The position numbers and the translations under genes were made by a program. Positions 18,950-28,476 of a stretch of DNA of 64,000 nucleotides are shown piece after piece; the stretch's first letter is position 1, and the number at the start of each line of letters is the position of its first letter. The stretch lies in assembly GCF_024518575.1 (NCBI RefSeq), contig NZ_JANIHG010000004.1, positions 18,254-82,253 on the forward strand, written 5' to 3'. This stretch comes from Methanothrix sp. Lineage in GTDB: Archaea > Halobacteriota > Methanosarcinia > Methanotrichales > Methanotrichaceae. Under the pieces are notes generated by a model, which was not told the DNA's origin, made no database searches, and saw only the letters and a program-made list of their open reading frames with translations.

Positions 18950-19774
18950 TCACACTGTGTCTAAGGGGATATGGTCTTTCGGATAAGATCCCAGAACCCT
19001 GACCATGCTCGCAGCCCGTCCAACCCCTTCAAGCGATTCTCTCACAGCATCGTCCTCGATATGGCCCTCGAGATCTATGAAGAAGTAGTAATCCCCCAGC
19101 TCCCTTCTGCTGGGCCGCGATTCTATCCTGGTGAGATTGATGTTTCTGACCGCGAACTCTCTCAGAATGGAGAAGAGCGCTCCAGGCCTGTCCTTCTCGA
19201 GGTATACCACTATCGAAGTTCTGTCATCGCCTGTCTTCCTCGCAATCTCTCTTGAGAGAACAACAAATCGCGTTACATTGTTCTTCGAGTCCTGTATATC
19301 CCTGTCGAGCACCTTGAGACCGTAGGTCTTGGCAGCCTCCTCATTCGCTATCGCAGCCATCTCCGGGAACTCCTGTGCCAGCCTGGCAGCGTGGCTTGTG
19401 GAGCCGGTGGTCCTGACCTCCACGCCCGGATACCTCCGGCGGAGGTAATGCCTGCACTGGGCGAGCGCCTGGGGATGTGAGAGTATGATTCTGACGCTAT
19501 CGGGATCGCCTCTCCCCAGAAGACAGTGCCTTATCGGGATCACAACCTCTCCGCATATGAAGAGTGATCTTCTGAGCAGCAGATCCATCGTCAGCGCCAC
19601 AGACCCTTCCAGGCTGTTCTCAAGCGGAACGACTCCCGCATCAGCTTCGCTGCGCTCAACAGCAACGAAGACGTCTTCTATATCATCGAGGTACACAAGC
19701 TCTGCATCAGGAAATCGCCTTGATGCGGCCATCTCCGAGTAGGAGCCCTTCGGCCCGAGAACAGCCACCCTCAC
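18950..19774 (-). CDS. pheA: Prephenate dehydratase
   Basis: A 274-aa enzyme of phenylalanine synthesis that converts prephenate to phenylpyruvate. The catalytic domain has the N-terminal LGPKGSYSEMAA, the VVPLENSLEGSV segment and the NNVTRFVVLSR motif near residue 165-176, with the catalytic Thr in the TRF signature. An ACT regulatory domain follows from about residue 185 (RPGALFSILREFAVRNINLTRIESRP), including the GALF and ESRP phenylalanine-binding motifs, so feedback control by phenylalanine is expected. It overlaps the hmgA stop by 4 bp and is probably co-transcribed with it. Confidence 0.95.
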   Translation of the reverse strand: MRVAVLGPKGSYSEMAASRRFPDAELVYLDDIEDVFVAVERSEADAGVVPLENSLEGSVALTMDLLLRRSLFICGEVVIPIRHCLLGRGDPDSVRIILSHPQALAQCRHYLRRRYPGVEVRTTGSTSHAARLAQEFPEMAAIANEEAAKTYGLKVLDRDIQDSKNNVTRFVVLSREIARKTGDDRTSIVVYLEKDRPGALFSILREFAVRNINLTRIESRPSRRELGDYYFFIDLEGHIEDDAVRESLEGVGRAASMVRVLGSYPKDHIPLDTV

Positions 19775-21030
19775 GCAGCACCACCCAGCTCCCTTAGAAG
19801 CTCAGACGCCCTCTCGATGTTTATCCTCCGCTCGGACGCCATCCTCTCAGCGATGATCTCGACCATCTCTCCCCTTGCTCCCGCCTGTAGCGCGATGTTT
19901 CTCGCATGCAACGACATGTGCCCCCGCTGGATGCCCTCTGTGGCAAGAGCCCTCAAAGCCGCGAAGTTCTGAGCGAGGCCGACTGCTGCTATTATCCTGC
20001 TCAGCTCGTCCGCAGATCTCACGCCCAGTATCCTCACAGCCGCCCGTGCGACCGGATGGACACGTGTGGCTCCGCCCACAAGCCCGACTGCTACCGGAAG
20101 TTCTATTGTGCCAACGAGATCTCCGTTGTCGTCGATCTCGTATCTGGATAGAGACGAGTACTGCCCGGATCTGGCGGCGTATGCATGCGCTCCCGCCTCG
20201 ACTGCGCGGGTGTCGTTGCCAGTTGCGAGAACAACAGCAGTAACCCCGTTCATGATGCCCTTGTTGTGCGTGGCAGCCCTGTAAGGATCGACCTCGGCGA
20301 GCGCTGCGGCTTTGAAGACCGCAGAGACCGCCTCAGCTCCCCCAATTGCATCTGCTCTGAAGACCGCCCGCGCCCTGGCGAGGCGCATGTCCGCGAGGTT
20401 CGAGATTATCCGGAGATGAACCCTTCCGCCTGTCAGACGCCCGATCTCAGGGGCCACAGCCTCAGCCATCGTGTTCACAGCGTTCGCGCCCATCGCGTCC
20501 CTGCAGTCGACAAGCAGATGCGTGACGACCATGGGACCTGCTCTCGAATCTATGACATGCACCTCAAGGCCCACGGCTCCCCCGCCGAGCCTGACGAGCA
20601 TCGGGTCGACATCGTTTGCGATCCTCACTATCTCAGAGGCATGCTCCAGGATCCTGCACCTTGCTCCATACGGGTCCTTCAGATCAACAGCCTGGATCTG
20701 TGCCCTCATCACAGGTCCTGTCGAGCTTGTGAAGAACCCTCCCCCTTCGCGCGCCATCCTGGCGCCGTTGCTGGCGGCTGCTATGACCGATGGCTCCTCG
20801 GTGGCCATTGGAACCAGAACCTCGCGCCCGTCTATTATGAAGTTTGTAGCGATCCCGAGCGGAACCTGGAAGAGACCGATCACATTCTCCACCATCTTGT
20901 CTGCCTGTTCCACGCTCAGACCGCTCTTTATCATCTCCTCTATCTCAGCCGCACCGCATGCTTCGACGATCTTTCCAAGCCGCTCATCGGGAGGCAGCTT
21001 GTAGAATCCCGGGAGTCTCGAACTCATCAT
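19771..21030 (-). CDS. hmgA: HMG-CoA reductase, class II type
   Basis: A 419-aa hydroxymethylglutaryl-CoA reductase producing mevalonate for archaeal isoprenoid lipids. The N-terminus RLPGFYKLPPDERL and EEPSVIAAASNGARMAREGGGF are typical of class II enzymes such as those of Pseudomonas mevalonii and Archaeoglobus, not of the class I form common in methanogens. The catalytic Glu (TEEPSV), Lys (ATHNKGIMNG) and the C-terminal His in HMSLHARNIA are present. It is transcribed ahead of pheA and divergently from the fused mptG-like gene 70 bp away. Confidence 0.93.
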   Translation of the reverse strand: MMSSRLPGFYKLPPDERLGKIVEACGAAEIEEMIKSGLSVEQADKMVENVIGLFQVPLGIATNFIIDGREVLVPMATEEPSVIAAASNGARMAREGGGFFTSSTGPVMRAQIQAVDLKDPYGARCRILEHASEIVRIANDVDPMLVRLGGGAVGLEVHVIDSRAGPMVVTHLLVDCRDAMGANAVNTMAEAVAPEIGRLTGGRVHLRIISNLADMRLARARAVFRADAIGGAEAVSAVFKAAALAEVDPYRAATHNKGIMNGVTAVVLATGNDTRAVEAGAHAYAARSGQYSSLSRYEIDDNGDLVGTIELPVAVGLVGGATRVHPVARAAVRILGVRSADELSRIIAAVGLAQNFAALRALATEGIQRGHMSLHARNIALQAGARGEMVEIIAERMASERRINIERASELLRELGGAA

Positions 21031-21099
21031 CTCAATGCCCCATTAAGCCAGGATCCAGGAAGGGAAAAACTTTATTCCATTCTCTCAGATTTCATAAAC

Positions 21100-22629
21100 A
21101 TGACCTTTGCCTTTCCTGTGGCCCAGGAGATAGCGAGGCTCGAAAGGATCGTGGGCAGGCTCAGTCCTGTACAGAAGATGCTTCTGGGAACCGATGGCTC
21201 TGTGACGAGCCTGCTGGAGGTGATCACAGGAGCACCGGTGGGGATCGAGACGCTCGAGCAGAGGGTGGTGCCGGCGACCGAGGATGTCGCTGGAGAGCTC
21301 AACATAGAGGTCGGAGAGGACGTCAATTACCGTGTTGTCCGGCTGAAGAACGCTCGCACAGGCGAGACGCTGATACATGCGGTCTCATACACCCCGCTCA
21401 AGAGGCTGGAGCCTGGCTTCAGGAACGACCTGATGCGCGCTGACATCCCGATAGGCCAGATACTCCACAAGCACCGCATAGAGTCGCGGCGGGATATAAC
21501 AAAGACGGAGTGCGAGCACGCAGACGAGAGGATGAGCCAGCTATTCAACATCTTCCCCAGGGAGCTGATGCTCTCCAGAAGGTACAAGATCATAAGAAAG
21601 GGCGAGCCTCTGATAGCCATAAGGGAGACGTTCCCATACAACATGTTCCAAGACGCCAGAAGGGTGATCATAGAGACGCCTGCCAGGATCCACATGACGC
21701 TCACAGACCTATGCGGCGAGGCTGGGCGGGTCGATGGCGGTGTGGGAATTGCGCTCGACAAGCCGAATATAGTTGTGGAGGGCGAGATCGACAGGGAGCT
21801 CTCAGTTGATGGCGCAGAGGCGGAGAGAGCGCTGGACGCGGCGAAAAAGGTCGCTGAAAGATTCGGGCTTGGAGGAGCCCGTATATCTGTCAGAAGCTGC
21901 TACAGGACGCATGTGGGTCTCGGCAGCGGCACACAGCTCGCTGTGGCTGTTGGAAAGACTCTCTGCGAGCTTTACGGGCATAAGGCGAAGATCAGGGATA
22001 TAGCATCTGCAGTGAGCCGCGGCGGGACCAGCGGCATAGGCGTCGCTGCATTTGAGATGGGCGGGTTTATAGTGGACGGCGGGCACACATTCGGCCCGGG
22101 CAGGGAGAAGTCCGACTTCAGGCCGTCCTCCGCCAGCGCTGGAGTCAGACCACCGCCCGTGATCGCGCGCCACGACTTTCCTGAAAACTGGAGGATTGTC
22201 CTTGCTGTGCCGAACATAGAGAAGGGCGCATACGGGCAGCGCGAGGTCGATATATTCAGGGAGTACTGCCCTGTCCCTCTCTCAGAGGTCCAGGAGCTCT
22301 GCTACCAGATAATGGTCAGGATGATGCCATCCGTTATTGAGGAGGACCTCGATACCTTCGGGATGGCTGTAAACAGAATACAGCAACTGGGCTTCAAGCG
22401 TGTGGAGGTCGAGCTGCAGCATCCGATGGTCAAGATGCTGATGCAGGAGATGGTCTCGGCTGGCGCTGCATGCGCTGGCCTGAGCTCGTTCGGACCCACA
22501 GTCTACGCGATAACCGACACGAACACAAGGGAGATAGAGTCCGCGGCCCGTGATGTTATGGGCGATACCGGCGGCGAGATTATTATAACAAGATCGAGGA
22601 ACGAGGGGGCCAGGATAAGGACCGCCTGA
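21100..22629 (+). CDS. mptG: Fusion: chorismate lyase-like domain with beta-RFAP synthase (methanopterin pathway)
   Basis: A 509-aa two-domain protein. Residues 1 to about 190 look like the archaeal chorismate pyruvate-lyase (UbiC/DUF98-like) fold, with LEQRVVPATEDVAGEL, RDITKTECEH and the final LIAIRETFPY. Residues 195-509 are a GHMP-kinase-fold beta-ribofuranosylaminobenzene 5'-phosphate synthase: RIHMTLTDLCGEAGRVDGGVG, VGLGSGTQLAVAVGKTL and the SSFGPTVYAITD end. The first part would make 4-hydroxybenzoate from chorismate; the second joins it to PRPP in the first step of tetrahydromethanopterin assembly. The start ATG at 21100 sits about 30 bp after a TATA-like ACTTTATT, so it is leaderless. 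A longer upstream open frame lies antisense to hmgA and is ignored. Confidence 0.85.
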   Translation: MTFAFPVAQEIARLERIVGRLSPVQKMLLGTDGSVTSLLEVITGAPVGIETLEQRVVPATEDVAGELNIEVGEDVNYRVVRLKNARTGETLIHAVSYTPLKRLEPGFRNDLMRADIPIGQILHKHRIESRRDITKTECEHADERMSQLFNIFPRELMLSRRYKIIRKGEPLIAIRETFPYNMFQDARRVIIETPARIHMTLTDLCGEAGRVDGGVGIALDKPNIVVEGEIDRELSVDGAEAERALDAAKKVAERFGLGGARISVRSCYRTHVGLGSGTQLAVAVGKTLCELYGHKAKIRDIASAVSRGGTSGIGVAAFEMGGFIVDGGHTFGPGREKSDFRPSSASAGVRPPPVIARHDFPENWRIVLAVPNIEKGAYGQREVDIFREYCPVPLSEVQELCYQIMVRMMPSVIEEDLDTFGMAVNRIQQLGFKRVEVELQHPMVKMLMQEMVSAGAACAGLSSFGPTVYAITDTNTREIESAARDVMGDTGGEIIITRSRNEGARIRTA

Positions 22630-22643
22630 CAGGAGGATTTGAG

Positions 22644-23693
22644 ATGAGATCTTTGCTTGAGAGGCTCAGCAACGCCCATGGAATCTCGGGGAGAGAGGGG
22701 GGCGTGATGCAGATAATAAGAGAAGAGATCGCTCCCCACGTCGATGATGTTCAGACAGACACACTGGGAAACCTGGTCGCTACCAGGAGGGGCAAAAGGC
22801 CATCGGTGATGATTGCAGCACATGCCGATGAGATAGGCCTGATGGTAAAATTCGTTGACGATAAGGGATTCGTGTACTTCGTGAAGATCGGCGGCTGGTT
22901 CGATCAGACGCTTCTGAACCAGAGGGTGATACTTCACACGAAGAGCGGGCCTGTGGTCGGTGTCATCGGATCAAAACCGCCGCATGTCATGAAGGAGGAA
23001 GACAAAAAGAAACCTGTGGAATCCAGGGATATGTTCATAGATGTGGGGGCCAGGGACCAGAATGAAGCAAAGGAGATGGGTATAGTTCCTGGGGTGCCCA
23101 TAACCATTGACAGATCATTCGCCCCACTGAGAGGGGACAGGGTCACCGGGAAGGCATTCGACAATCGTGCCGGTGTGGTGATGATGATTGAGGCCCTGAA
23201 GAGGACCAGGACAGAGTGTATGGTCTACGCGGTCAGCACCGTGATGGAGGAGGTTGGCCTGAAGGGTGCCAAGACGTGCGCATTTGGTATCAAGCCTGAT
23301 CTGGCCATAGTCACGGACACGACGATTCCAGGGGATCATCCCGGTATAGAGAAGAAGGACTCCGCCCTCGAGATGGGGAAGGGTCCTGTCATAACAGTCG
23401 TGGACGCTTCGGGACGGGGGCTGATAGCAGACGAGGATGTGCTCGACTGGCTTCAAAAGACTGCTGAGCAGTTCAGCATACCCGTACAGCTCGATGTCTC
23501 TGGTGGAGGAACGACAGATGCGACCGCGATCCAGCTCTCGAGAGATGGTGTGAAAACAGGAGTCGTGAGCATCGCCACGAGGTACATCCACTCGCCTGTG
23601 GAGGTTCTGAGCCTGGAGGATCTTGATAAGGGAGCTGAGCTGATCGCGAGGGCGCTCGAGACAGCTCCGAGGTACTTCAGACTGGAAGGTTAG
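22644..23693 (+). CDS. M42-family aminopeptidase (TET-type)
   Basis: A 349-aa cytoplasmic metallo-aminopeptidase. Metal ligands of the family are visible: AAHADEIG (His/Asp) near residue 53, GKAFDNRAG (Asp) near 170, STVMEEVGLKGA (Glu-Glu, catalytic base and ligand) near 200, IVTDT (Asp) near 223 and ATRYIHSPVE (His) near 315. Such enzymes form dodecameric tetrahedra that finish peptide breakdown after the proteasome. AGGAGG lies just before its ATG, 14 bp after the fused mptG-like gene, so the two are likely one transcript. Confidence 0.92.
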   Translation: MRSLLERLSNAHGISGREGGVMQIIREEIAPHVDDVQTDTLGNLVATRRGKRPSVMIAAHADEIGLMVKFVDDKGFVYFVKIGGWFDQTLLNQRVILHTKSGPVVGVIGSKPPHVMKEEDKKKPVESRDMFIDVGARDQNEAKEMGIVPGVPITIDRSFAPLRGDRVTGKAFDNRAGVVMMIEALKRTRTECMVYAVSTVMEEVGLKGAKTCAFGIKPDLAIVTDTTIPGDHPGIEKKDSALEMGKGPVITVVDASGRGLIADEDVLDWLQKTAEQFSIPVQLDVSGGGTTDATAIQLSRDGVKTGVVSIATRYIHSPVEVLSLEDLDKGAELIARALETAPRYFRLEG

Positions 23694-23805
23694 CCGTTGA
23701 CTCAGAGCAGATCCGCGCTGCCCGAAGCTGTCCAAACCCGTTCACAATCCAGGGGACGGTGCCACAGCCGGAGATCTGCCTGTTTTTTTGGGATAGGCGA
23801 TATCC

Positions 23806-25176
23806 CTATTTTGTGGTTCGCGCAAAAGCGCTTCTCAGCCGCTCCTCGATCGCCTCAATGCTCAGCTCCTCCTGAGAGCCGCTTGTCATGTTCCTGAGAA
23901 CGAGCTTCCCGGAGTCGAGCTCTCTTCTTCCGACGATTATGACGTGCTCGGCGTTGATCGAAGATGCGGACTTCAGCTGAGCGCTCAGGGAGCGTCCCAT
24001 GACATCGATGATTACAGGGGAGACATTCCTGAGACGCTTTGCGATCCGAATAGCATCAACCTTCACATCAGGCGTGAAGGCCAGAACCACAGGGGGTATT
24101 GGCGGATCAACCTCGCCAACAACCTCCATTATCCTGTCGAATCCGAGTCCAAAGCCTGTGGAGAACGTCTCCGATCCTCCAAACAGACTTGCAAGCTCGT
24201 AAGATCCGCCGCCGCATATCTGGTTCTGGGCTCCGAGACCTGAGGCGTATATCTCGAAGACAGTTCCGGTGTAGTATTCAAGACCGCGCACTATCTCGAA
24301 GTCGACAGTCGCATCGACACCGTATGCATCGAGAAGCTCCAGCATCTCCCTGAAATCGCTCAGTTTCATCTCCGACTCAGGAGATCTGCCGGACCTCGCA
24401 GAGGCGCGTGCGCCCTCTCTCCTGCTCTCTCCGCATGCCGCCTCCAGAGAAGAATGCGCGCTCCCTGCGCCCTCTGTTGAGATCTCGACGGATGATAGGG
24501 CAGCGCTGAGCTCCTCGGCTCTGTCAAGCGCTCCCTTTCCCTTAAGGCTGATCAGCTCCATGATGCCCAGATCCTCCGCCCCTATGCTCTGGAGCAGCTC
24601 CCTGAGCGCATCCCTTTCCTTCTTGTCGATGAGCCTCATTATGCTCTGCCTGTGTGCCTCAGGGACCTTCTTCAGCATCGATCTAATCAGTCCAAGATAC
24701 CCGATGTGGATATCCCCTCTGATGCCGACTGCTCTCAGGACCTCGTCGGCCATCGCTATGACCTCGGCCTCTGAGTCAGAGCGCCTTCCTCCGATGAGCT
24801 CGCAGCCGAGCTGCCAGAACTCCCTGAACCTGCCCTTCTGTGGCCTCTCATACCTGAAACAGTTGGCGAAGTAGTACAGCCTTAACGGCTTCGGGGCGCT
24901 GTGAAGCTCGCCGACATACATCCTCATAACAGGTGCGGTGAGCTCGGGCCTGAGGGCGATATCCCTGCCGCCCTTGTCCTTGAAGCTGTATATCTCCTCT
25001 ATGACTCCCTCACCTGATTTGAGCGTGAAGAGCTCGAGGTGCTCAAAAGTCGGAGTCACGACCTCACGGTACCCCCACCGCTCCATCACATCTATCATCT
25101 TTTCCCTGACTGCACGCCTTCTGTGGGCCTCCTCAGGCGGGAAGTCCCTGGTCCCTCTGGGTCTCTGGATCATCAC
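23806..25176 (-). CDS. hisS: Histidyl-tRNA synthetase with a low-complexity insert
   Basis: A 456-aa class II synthetase. Motif 1 (RGTRDFPPEEAHRRR, TPTFEHLELF), motif 2 (LYYFANCFRYERPQKGRFREFWQLGCELIG) and the histidine-binding RGLEYYTGTVFEIY are clear, with motif 3 in GFGLGFDRIMEVV. The C-terminal anticodon-binding domain begins near residue 365. Between about residues 228 and 268 there is an Ala/Ser/Glu/Arg-rich stretch (GAGSAHSSLEAACGESRREG and on) that looks like an insert within the domain following motif 2. The first of two adjacent ATGs is used. It is transcribed divergently from the DUF131 pair. Confidence 0.94.
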   Translation of the reverse strand: MMIQRPRGTRDFPPEEAHRRRAVREKMIDVMERWGYREVVTPTFEHLELFTLKSGEGVIEEIYSFKDKGGRDIALRPELTAPVMRMYVGELHSAPKPLRLYYFANCFRYERPQKGRFREFWQLGCELIGGRRSDSEAEVIAMADEVLRAVGIRGDIHIGYLGLIRSMLKKVPEAHRQSIMRLIDKKERDALRELLQSIGAEDLGIMELISLKGKGALDRAEELSAALSSVEISTEGAGSAHSSLEAACGESRREGARASARSGRSPESEMKLSDFREMLELLDAYGVDATVDFEIVRGLEYYTGTVFEIYASGLGAQNQICGGGSYELASLFGGSETFSTGFGLGFDRIMEVVGEVDPPIPPVVLAFTPDVKVDAIRIAKRLRNVSPVIIDVMGRSLSAQLKSASSINAEHVIIVGRRELDSGKLVLRNMTSGSQEELSIEAIEERLRSAFARTTK

Positions 25177-25226
25177 CCACGAATTCGCAAAAATGCCTTT
25201 ATATCTTGCGGCTATACTTTGAATTG

Positions 25227-25442
25227 ATGCTCCGCCTGATCGGCTGGTCCCTGATACTGATGGGTATCCTCATAACAATCATCTCCCTCATCTCATCAGA
25301 TCTTCACATGAGCGAGTTCGGGGGAGTGCTACTCATAGGCCCGATACCGATCGTCTTCGGATCCACGCCGGGCATGGCATTCGCAGCCATGCTTCTCACG
25401 ATAGCGCTCATGCTGATCTCCATAGCGCTCTGGAGGAGATAG
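25227..25442 (+). CDS. Small membrane protein, DUF131 family
   Basis: A 71-residue protein with two hydrophobic segments flanking the conserved GGVLLIGPIPIVFGST, the signature of the archaeal DUF131/TIGR00304 proteins of unknown function. The ATG at 25227 is 25-30 bp downstream of TTTATAT (25198-25204), so it should be leaderless; an in-frame TTG at 25206 would lie inside the promoter. A second member follows 2 bp later. Confidence 0.75.
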   Translation: MLRLIGWSLILMGILITIISLISSDLHMSEFGGVLLIGPIPIVFGSTPGMAFAAMLLTIALMLISIALWRR

Positions 25443-25444
25443 AG

Positions 25445-25723
25445 TTGCTGCTGATTGGAATTATCATCATAATCGCGGGGATCATGCTTCTGATGCTCGA
25501 TAGCGTAATGCGTGAGCGGAGGGGGAACGAGGAGATGGAGATGCCCGCAGAAAGGGGCGAGATCCGGGGAGGAGCGGTTGTGATGATCGGACCCATTCCA
25601 GTGGTGATCGGATCTGATCAAAGGACGGCTGCGATTCTGATGGCGCTGGCCATTGCTCTCATGGCAATCTGGCTGGTCTCAGCGTATCTGGGTCATTTCG
25701 CAGCGCTGTTGGGGTTCAGTTAG
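25445..25723 (+). CDS. Small membrane protein, DUF131 family (second copy)
   Basis: A 92-residue paralogue of the preceding protein. It has an N-terminal membrane segment, a charged middle with a RERRGNEEMEM stretch, then GGAVVMIGPIPVVIGSDQ and a second membrane segment. The start is a TTG right after the first gene's stop, suggesting coupling; no in-frame ATG fits the family N-terminus. Function is unknown. Confidence 0.7.
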   Translation: MLLIGIIIIIAGIMLLMLDSVMRERRGNEEMEMPAERGEIRGGAVVMIGPIPVVIGSDQRTAAILMALAIALMAIWLVSAYLGHFAALLGFS

Positions 25724-25804
25724 TCTCTCTGCCCATGCCTGAGAGGGTGAGTTTCCGCTGGCACCTGCAGATTAGAAGTGTTGTGATTCGAGGGAGATGA
25801 TCGC

Positions 25805-28339
25805 GTGGTTCAGGAGGGCATTTCTGCTTTCTGGGCGCTCAGCACAGAGGATGTGATGAAAGAGCTTGCCACAGGACCGGCTGGCCTTAGTGAGTCTGAG
25901 GCCGAGGAGAGGCTCAGAAAGTATGGTTCGAATATCCCCTGGCGGCGGAGGCAGCCAAAAGATCTGGTTCTTCTGCTCTCTCAGTTCAGAAGCCCCATAA
26001 TCATACTGCTCGTCTTCGCTGCACTGCTCTCCTTATACCTGCACCAGAATTTAGAGGCGGGCCTTGTACTGGTAATAGTCTTCGCAAGCGGGATCCTGGG
26101 TTTCTGGCAGGAGAGAACTGCTGCAGGCACAATAGCCAGGCTTCTGGCAATGGTTCAGGTCAGGGTAACCGTCGTGCGGGCAGGCTCCGAAAAGGAGATC
26201 CCGCTTGAGAATGTTGTGCCGGGGGACATCATCATTCTCAGAGCAGGAGATGTCATTCCGGGAGACTGCCGCATCTTGGAGGCCAGAGATCTCTTCGTCA
26301 ATGAGGCTGCACTCACAGGCGAGACGTATCCCGTTGAGAAAACGACTGAAACCCTGCCTGAGGATACACCCATGGCAGAAAGGCGCAACAGCCTGTTCAT
26401 GGGAACAAGCGTTGTCAACGGAACCGCAACCGCCATCGTGGTGCATACAGGAAGGAAGACTGAGTTCGGCAGGATATCGCATCATCTGGAGCTCGGAAGG
26501 CCCGAGACAGATTTCGAGAGGGGCCTCAGAAGCTTTGGATATTTTCTCATGGAGCTCACACTGCTGCTTGTGGTGGTGATCTTCGCCATCAATGTCTATC
26601 TGGAGAGGCCTGTACTCGAATCTTTTCTGTTCTCCCTTGCTCTGGCAGTAGGCCTGACACCACAGCTTCTGCCAGCGATAGTGAGCGTCAACCTGGCACA
26701 CGGAGCGAGAGAGATGGCCGCACTCCGGGTGATCGTCAAGCGGCTCGCCTCCATAGAGAACTTCGGCAGCATGAACGTCCTCTGCTGCGACAAAACCGGA
26801 ACGCTTACCGAAGGGGCAGCGAAGATGCATGCCGCTCTGGGTGTGGATGGAAGGGAGAACCAGAATGTTTTCCTCCTCGCATATCTCAACGCATTCTACC
26901 AAACCGGCTTCACAAATCCCATAGATCAAGCCATACTCAGCTATTGCCAGCCAGACATATCTGGTTTCAAGAAGCTGAACGAAGTCCCCTATGACTTTGT
27001 TCGCAAGAGGTTGAGCATCCTAGTCTCCAGAGAGGGAGATAGCCTGATGATCACCAAGGGCGCCCTGAGAAGTGTTCTGGAGATATCCAGCTCAGCTCAG
27101 ACCGCTGATGGCATTGTAGATATCGATTCCGTCAAAGAGAACCTACAGCAGATCTTTGGCGATTTCAGCAGCGAGGGATACAGGGTGCTGGGTCTCGCCC
27201 ACAAAAAGATATCTGGGACAGCTATAACAAAGGATGATGAGAGCGATATGACCTTTCTTGGCTTTCTCATATTCTTTGATCCCCCAAAGGAGGGCATAGC
27301 CAGAACTGTGGCAAACCTCGCAGGCCTTGGCGTGAACCTGAAGATGATCACAGGGGACAACAAACTTGTAGCATCAGCTATTGGTGAAGAGGTTGGCCTG
27401 AGAAAGGGTATCGTTCTCACAGGCAGCGACCTAAGAAAGATCAGTGACGAGGCGCTCCAGAGACTGGTTCGTGATGTTGACATATTCGCTGAAGTCGAGC
27501 CGAACCAGAAGGAGCGGATAATCCTCGCTCTGAGAAGAAACGGCGATGTGATCGGCTACATGGGAGATGGCATCAACGATGTATCTGCCTTGCACGCCTC
27601 AGACATCAGCATCTCTGTTGAGAATGCGGTGGATATTGCCAAAGATGCGGCTGATATTGTCCTTATGGAAAAAGATCTGAACGTTCTTGTTAGGGGCGTG
27701 GTCGCTGGCCGAAAGACGTTCGCCAACACCATGAAGTATGTCTTCATGGCAACATCTGCCAATTTCGGCAACATGTTCAGCATGGCCCTCCTCTCGCTAT
27801 TTCTGCCGTTTCTCCCAATGCTTCCAGTCCAGGTGCTCCTGACCAATCTCCTCACCGATCTGCCGGAGATGGCTATAGCCACCGACTCTGTTGACCCTGA
27901 AAATCTGATCAGCCCCAGGCGTTGGTCGATAAGGCTCATCCGCGACTTTATGGCGGTCTTCGGACTGCTGAGCTCCCTGTTCGACTACCTGACCTTCGGA
28001 GCACTTCTGTTTCTGCTCCACGCCAACACAGCCCAGTTCCGAACAGGCTGGTTCATGGAGTCCGTTATATCCGCCTCGATGGTTGTGCTGGTCATACGCA
28101 CAAGGCGGCCTTTCTTCAGATCTGTGCCCAGTCGATACCTTGTCGCATCAACCCTGGCAGTGGGAGCAGCCGCAATTCTGCTGCCCTACACGCCTCTCGG
28201 AAGAGTATTCATGTTCACGCCGCTTCCCCTGAGTTTCCTGAGTGCAACCGTCGTGATTGTGGTCGTATACGTTCTCACAGCAGAGATGGCCAAGAGTATG
28301 TTCTACAGAAAATCCGCTTGGCTGTATGATAGGAGTTAG
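25805..28339 (+). CDS. mgtA: Magnesium-transporting P-type ATPase (MgtA-like, type IIIB)
   Basis: An 844-aa membrane pump. An N-terminal cation ATPase domain (LSESEAEERLRKYGSNI) precedes paired membrane helices. The actuator motif appears as LTGETYPVEK near residue 172, and the phosphorylation motif CDKTGTLTEG gives Asp near residue 331. GDGINDVSALHASDIS is the hinge motif, and the LAVGLTPQLLPAIVSVNLAHGA helix matches the Mg2+ transporting subclass and not Ca2+ pumps. Cation specificity is inferred from that signature. The start is a GTG at 25805. It follows the DUF131 pair by 81 bp on the same strand. Confidence 0.88.
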   Translation: MVQEGISAFWALSTEDVMKELATGPAGLSESEAEERLRKYGSNIPWRRRQPKDLVLLLSQFRSPIIILLVFAALLSLYLHQNLEAGLVLVIVFASGILGFWQERTAAGTIARLLAMVQVRVTVVRAGSEKEIPLENVVPGDIIILRAGDVIPGDCRILEARDLFVNEAALTGETYPVEKTTETLPEDTPMAERRNSLFMGTSVVNGTATAIVVHTGRKTEFGRISHHLELGRPETDFERGLRSFGYFLMELTLLLVVVIFAINVYLERPVLESFLFSLALAVGLTPQLLPAIVSVNLAHGAREMAALRVIVKRLASIENFGSMNVLCCDKTGTLTEGAAKMHAALGVDGRENQNVFLLAYLNAFYQTGFTNPIDQAILSYCQPDISGFKKLNEVPYDFVRKRLSILVSREGDSLMITKGALRSVLEISSSAQTADGIVDIDSVKENLQQIFGDFSSEGYRVLGLAHKKISGTAITKDDESDMTFLGFLIFFDPPKEGIARTVANLAGLGVNLKMITGDNKLVASAIGEEVGLRKGIVLTGSDLRKISDEALQRLVRDVDIFAEVEPNQKERIILALRRNGDVIGYMGDGINDVSALHASDISISVENAVDIAKDAADIVLMEKDLNVLVRGVVAGRKTFANTMKYVFMATSANFGNMFSMALLSLFLPFLPMLPVQVLLTNLLTDLPEMAIATDSVDPENLISPRRWSIRLIRDFMAVFGLLSSLFDYLTFGALLFLLHANTAQFRTGWFMESVISASMVVLVIRTRRPFFRSVPSRYLVASTLAVGAAAILLPYTPLGRVFMFTPLPLSFLSATVVIVVVYVLTAEMAKSMFYRKSAWLYDRS

Positions 28340-28476
28340 GTGCATGAGCACAGCCGATCGAAAAAAATCTGGTCGGGATAGGAAGTGAAGTCTAAGCCTG
28401 AACATATGGCAGACCGCATAAAGGCTAAATAGAGCATCGCCAAATGGTCCAGAGCTGCTTTAGTGGAGGACTGGGT

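Noticed and set aside
20185..21099. Upstream extension of the fused methanopterin gene
   Set aside because: The extension runs antisense through hmgA and has no domain match; the ATG at 21100 has a TATA box at the right distance.
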